This document shows positions 36,801 to 64,000 of a stretch of DNA of 64,000 bases, piece after piece. Position 1 is the stretch's first letter. Every line of letters begins with the position of its first letter. The position numbers and the translations under genes are program-made. The stretch comes from Patagioenas fasciata. Taxonomy: Eukaryota; Chordata; Aves; Columbiformes; Columbidae. Location: the NCBI RefSeq assembly GCF_037038585.1, contig NC_092520.1, positions 148,985,104 to 149,049,103 of the forward strand. The letters run 5' to 3'. The notes under the pieces were generated by a model, which did no database searches, was not told where the DNA came from, and saw nothing but the letters and a program-made list of their open reading frames with translations.

Positions 36801-37140
36801 TTAGTTGTGAGGTTTTCCTGGCATGCTGTTGGTCTGTGAGCTGCACCTTTGACAGCTACCTCACACCTGCAGGGGTGTTTATATCTTCCTTGGGTTCACC
36901 TGCATGTTTTCAGGATTTGAGAGGAGAAATAGGACAGAAGTGGAGAATCACAGTGGGGCAAATGCTTGCAGTTAGTAGTGTTTTGATGTTCCTGACAAAC
37001 CTGAGTGAAAAGCACCTTCCACCCACTTTCACACACAAATATCATTAAGATAAACCACTTTCAGAGTCTGCTAATCTGTATAATAATGAGGGCAAGTACC
37101 AGAAGCATGGTAGGAATTGTGATGTCTCTTCCAACTGCAC
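33821..37140. other. Interval before the IPO8 CpG island; possible distal CAPRIN2 3' UTR
   Basis: No recognisable gene. It includes a 158-codon open frame at 33813-34289 that resembles nothing I know and would lie in the 3' UTR of the candidate tail exon. AATAAA occurs at 35651-35656, 35764-35769 and 35818-35823. A short A-run lies at 34310. GC content rises sharply from about 37140. Confidence 0.45.
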
Positions 37141-37484
37141 ATTTTAGGAAGCTCCTTGCGGCAGATTTCTCTCTCCCCGCGTGTGGTAAGCCGGTCTTGT
37201 GCAGGAGCACAGTCCTGAAGTACCTGGATAACCGCGTCAATAACCTTCCTCTCCGTCGCCATGACACCGGTTCGCTATGGGCCTGTTGGTATCTCCTGTT
37301 GGTATCTCCAGGGGTGGAGCAAGCGGCAGCTGCATCAGAGGCGGGAGTGGAGGAGTCGCCGGCCCCACACAGACCGTGATGACAGCAGCGCCCCCCGCCG
37401 CTCTGTCCCTCAGGGAGCGGGACACGACATGGCCGCCCCCTCACCCCGCCCACCACGGGCCGTCCTTGCTTGTGTCCGTACAAC

Positions 37485-37496
37485 AAGATGGCGGCC
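37485..37496 (+). promoter_or_regulatory. YY1-type element (aagatggcggcc)
   Basis: A perfect AAGATGGCGGC core on the + strand, about 250 bases upstream of the IPO8 start codon. This oriented YY1 motif typically sits at or just downstream of transcription start sites in CpG-island promoters, so IPO8 transcription may begin close by. A weaker related site (acatggccgcc) lies near 37428. Confidence 0.6.
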
Positions 37497-37647
37497 ACCT
37501 CTTGCCGACCTCAGCACGAAGCCAGGAGGAGGCGCTGCGGCCGTAAAGCAGCGCCGCTTTTTCCCGATACCCAGCTGTCGCAAACCGGTGAATGGCTCTG
37601 GAGAGGGACCGGGAGGGGGGGTGGGAGACACGAGCCTGTGATTGTAG

Positions 37648-63060
<25,413 letters not shown>

Positions 63061-64000
63061 GTAAGTGGGTAAGGAAGAGAAAAAGATATATGTTTGTAAT
63101 TCTTATTATCAACTGCTATTTCCAGTAAAAAAATCGTAACTTAGAAAGTACGACTAGCCCTTAGCCATGCTTATGAAGTCTGTAGAGTTTGCACTGTGCA
63201 ATAAGAACGTGAGAGTTTGTTTCTTTAAAAATATTAACGTTCTTTCCTGTTTTTTATATTCCCATTTTGTGCGCAGTTTCTTCTTCTCGTGTTTGGATCT
63301 CCAAAGTTCTGTTTGTTTGCTACAGAACAGTTCCTTGGTCCTCTCCTGCTTTTACTAATAAAATGGGTGTTAAAAAAGCAGACATGCATTCCATCAATAA
63401 CACTGCCTGTGATTCCTCAGCAAACCCCCCAACAGCCTGCACTGTTGTGGACTGCTTCTGGTTCCAGAAAAATGTTTACTTAGCATGTTGCGGGAATGTT
63501 TTGTGTAGCTTTCAAGCTTTCTTAGCCTACAGTGTGTGGCTTTAAGTCTTATTTCATCAGCCGGTTGGGAGTTTTGAAAATAGCTAGAAAGAGCACAGGA
63601 TTTCTGTCCTTTCTCCATCTTTATAGACAGTGTCTTCACAATTTTGTGTATTTTTGAATATATATTTATGCCACACTGTTGGTCTCTAACGTAAGATTGG
63701 TTACAGTTTTCCTTAAACTTTTGTAGATGCTGGAGTCCAAAGTGTGCCCTCGCTCCTCATCAAAAGTTACTGCCAAAACATTATCCCTTTTAGCATGAGA
63801 ATGGTGGTCTTGTGCTCGAGGCTTCCTTTGTTAAGTATGCACAGATTTATTTTTTGTGAATGCAGGATGTGTCTTCATGTTACAAGACACATCTTACCAA
63901 CATTACCATCCTTTTTTTTTAACCAGTGTACCCATCCATGATCTGATCTGAAATTCCAAAGCATCAGTAACTTTTGCAGGCTTTTTGTAGATTATGTTGG
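63061..64000 (+). other. IPO8: IPO8 intron 12, 3' end of window
   Basis: No exon recognised. Overlapping short frames on both strands at 63.2-63.6 kb lack splice context and family resemblance. Confidence 0.75.

Overview
This is AT-rich vertebrate nuclear DNA, almost certainly from a bird. The evidence is spliced genes with GT-AG introns, chicken-repeat-1 (CR1) LINEs with typical avian 3' ends, a solo LTR of a type I remember from many non-galliform birds, and the CAPRIN2-IPO8 gene order known from human 12p11 and other amniotes. There is no sign of bacterial, phage, CRISPR or operon structure. Most long open frames here are chance or shadows of exons.

Layout. (1) 1-29.9 kb: the 3' two thirds or more of CAPRIN2 on the + strand. 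It starts in the intron before the conserved HR1 coiled-coil region and ends with the exon encoding the C1q-like domain, a stop at 29547-29549 and AATAAA at 29875. Seventeen exons join in frame to 1,069 codons plus stop. Two more in-phase candidate exons lie at 11.3 and 11.6 kb. (2) 29.9-37.1 kb: the interval between the genes. It holds a solo LTR (33099-33707). Sixty bases after the LTR there is an in-phase candidate alternative last exon of CAPRIN2 (33768-33820), whose 17-residue tail resembles the C terminus of the paralogue Caprin-1. (3) 37.15-38.47 kb: a CpG island with a YY1-type element, the promoter and first exon of IPO8. (4) 37.7-63.06 kb: exons 1-12 of IPO8 on the + strand, 446 codons with every splice phase consistent. 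The rest of the gene lies beyond the window. Introns carry a minus-strand CR1 tail (38.5 kb) and a decayed + strand CR1 of about 1.6 kb (55.3-56.9 kb).

Biology. CAPRIN2 is a cytoplasmic RNA-granule and Wnt-signalling protein. It has an N-terminal dimerisation region, a long disordered middle with a G3BP-type motif and RG-rich patches, and a C-terminal C1q-like trimerisation domain. IPO8 is a RanGTP-dependent karyopherin-beta nuclear import receptor. The two genes are in tandem; nothing here suggests they work together.

The most interesting observations are: the candidate C1q-less CAPRIN2 isoform ending in a Caprin-1-like tail; a run of symmetric phase-0 exons in the disordered middle of CAPRIN2, including candidates I cannot match to the human isoform I remember; and a fourteen-copy lysine/proline-tryptophan repeat packed into one large exon.
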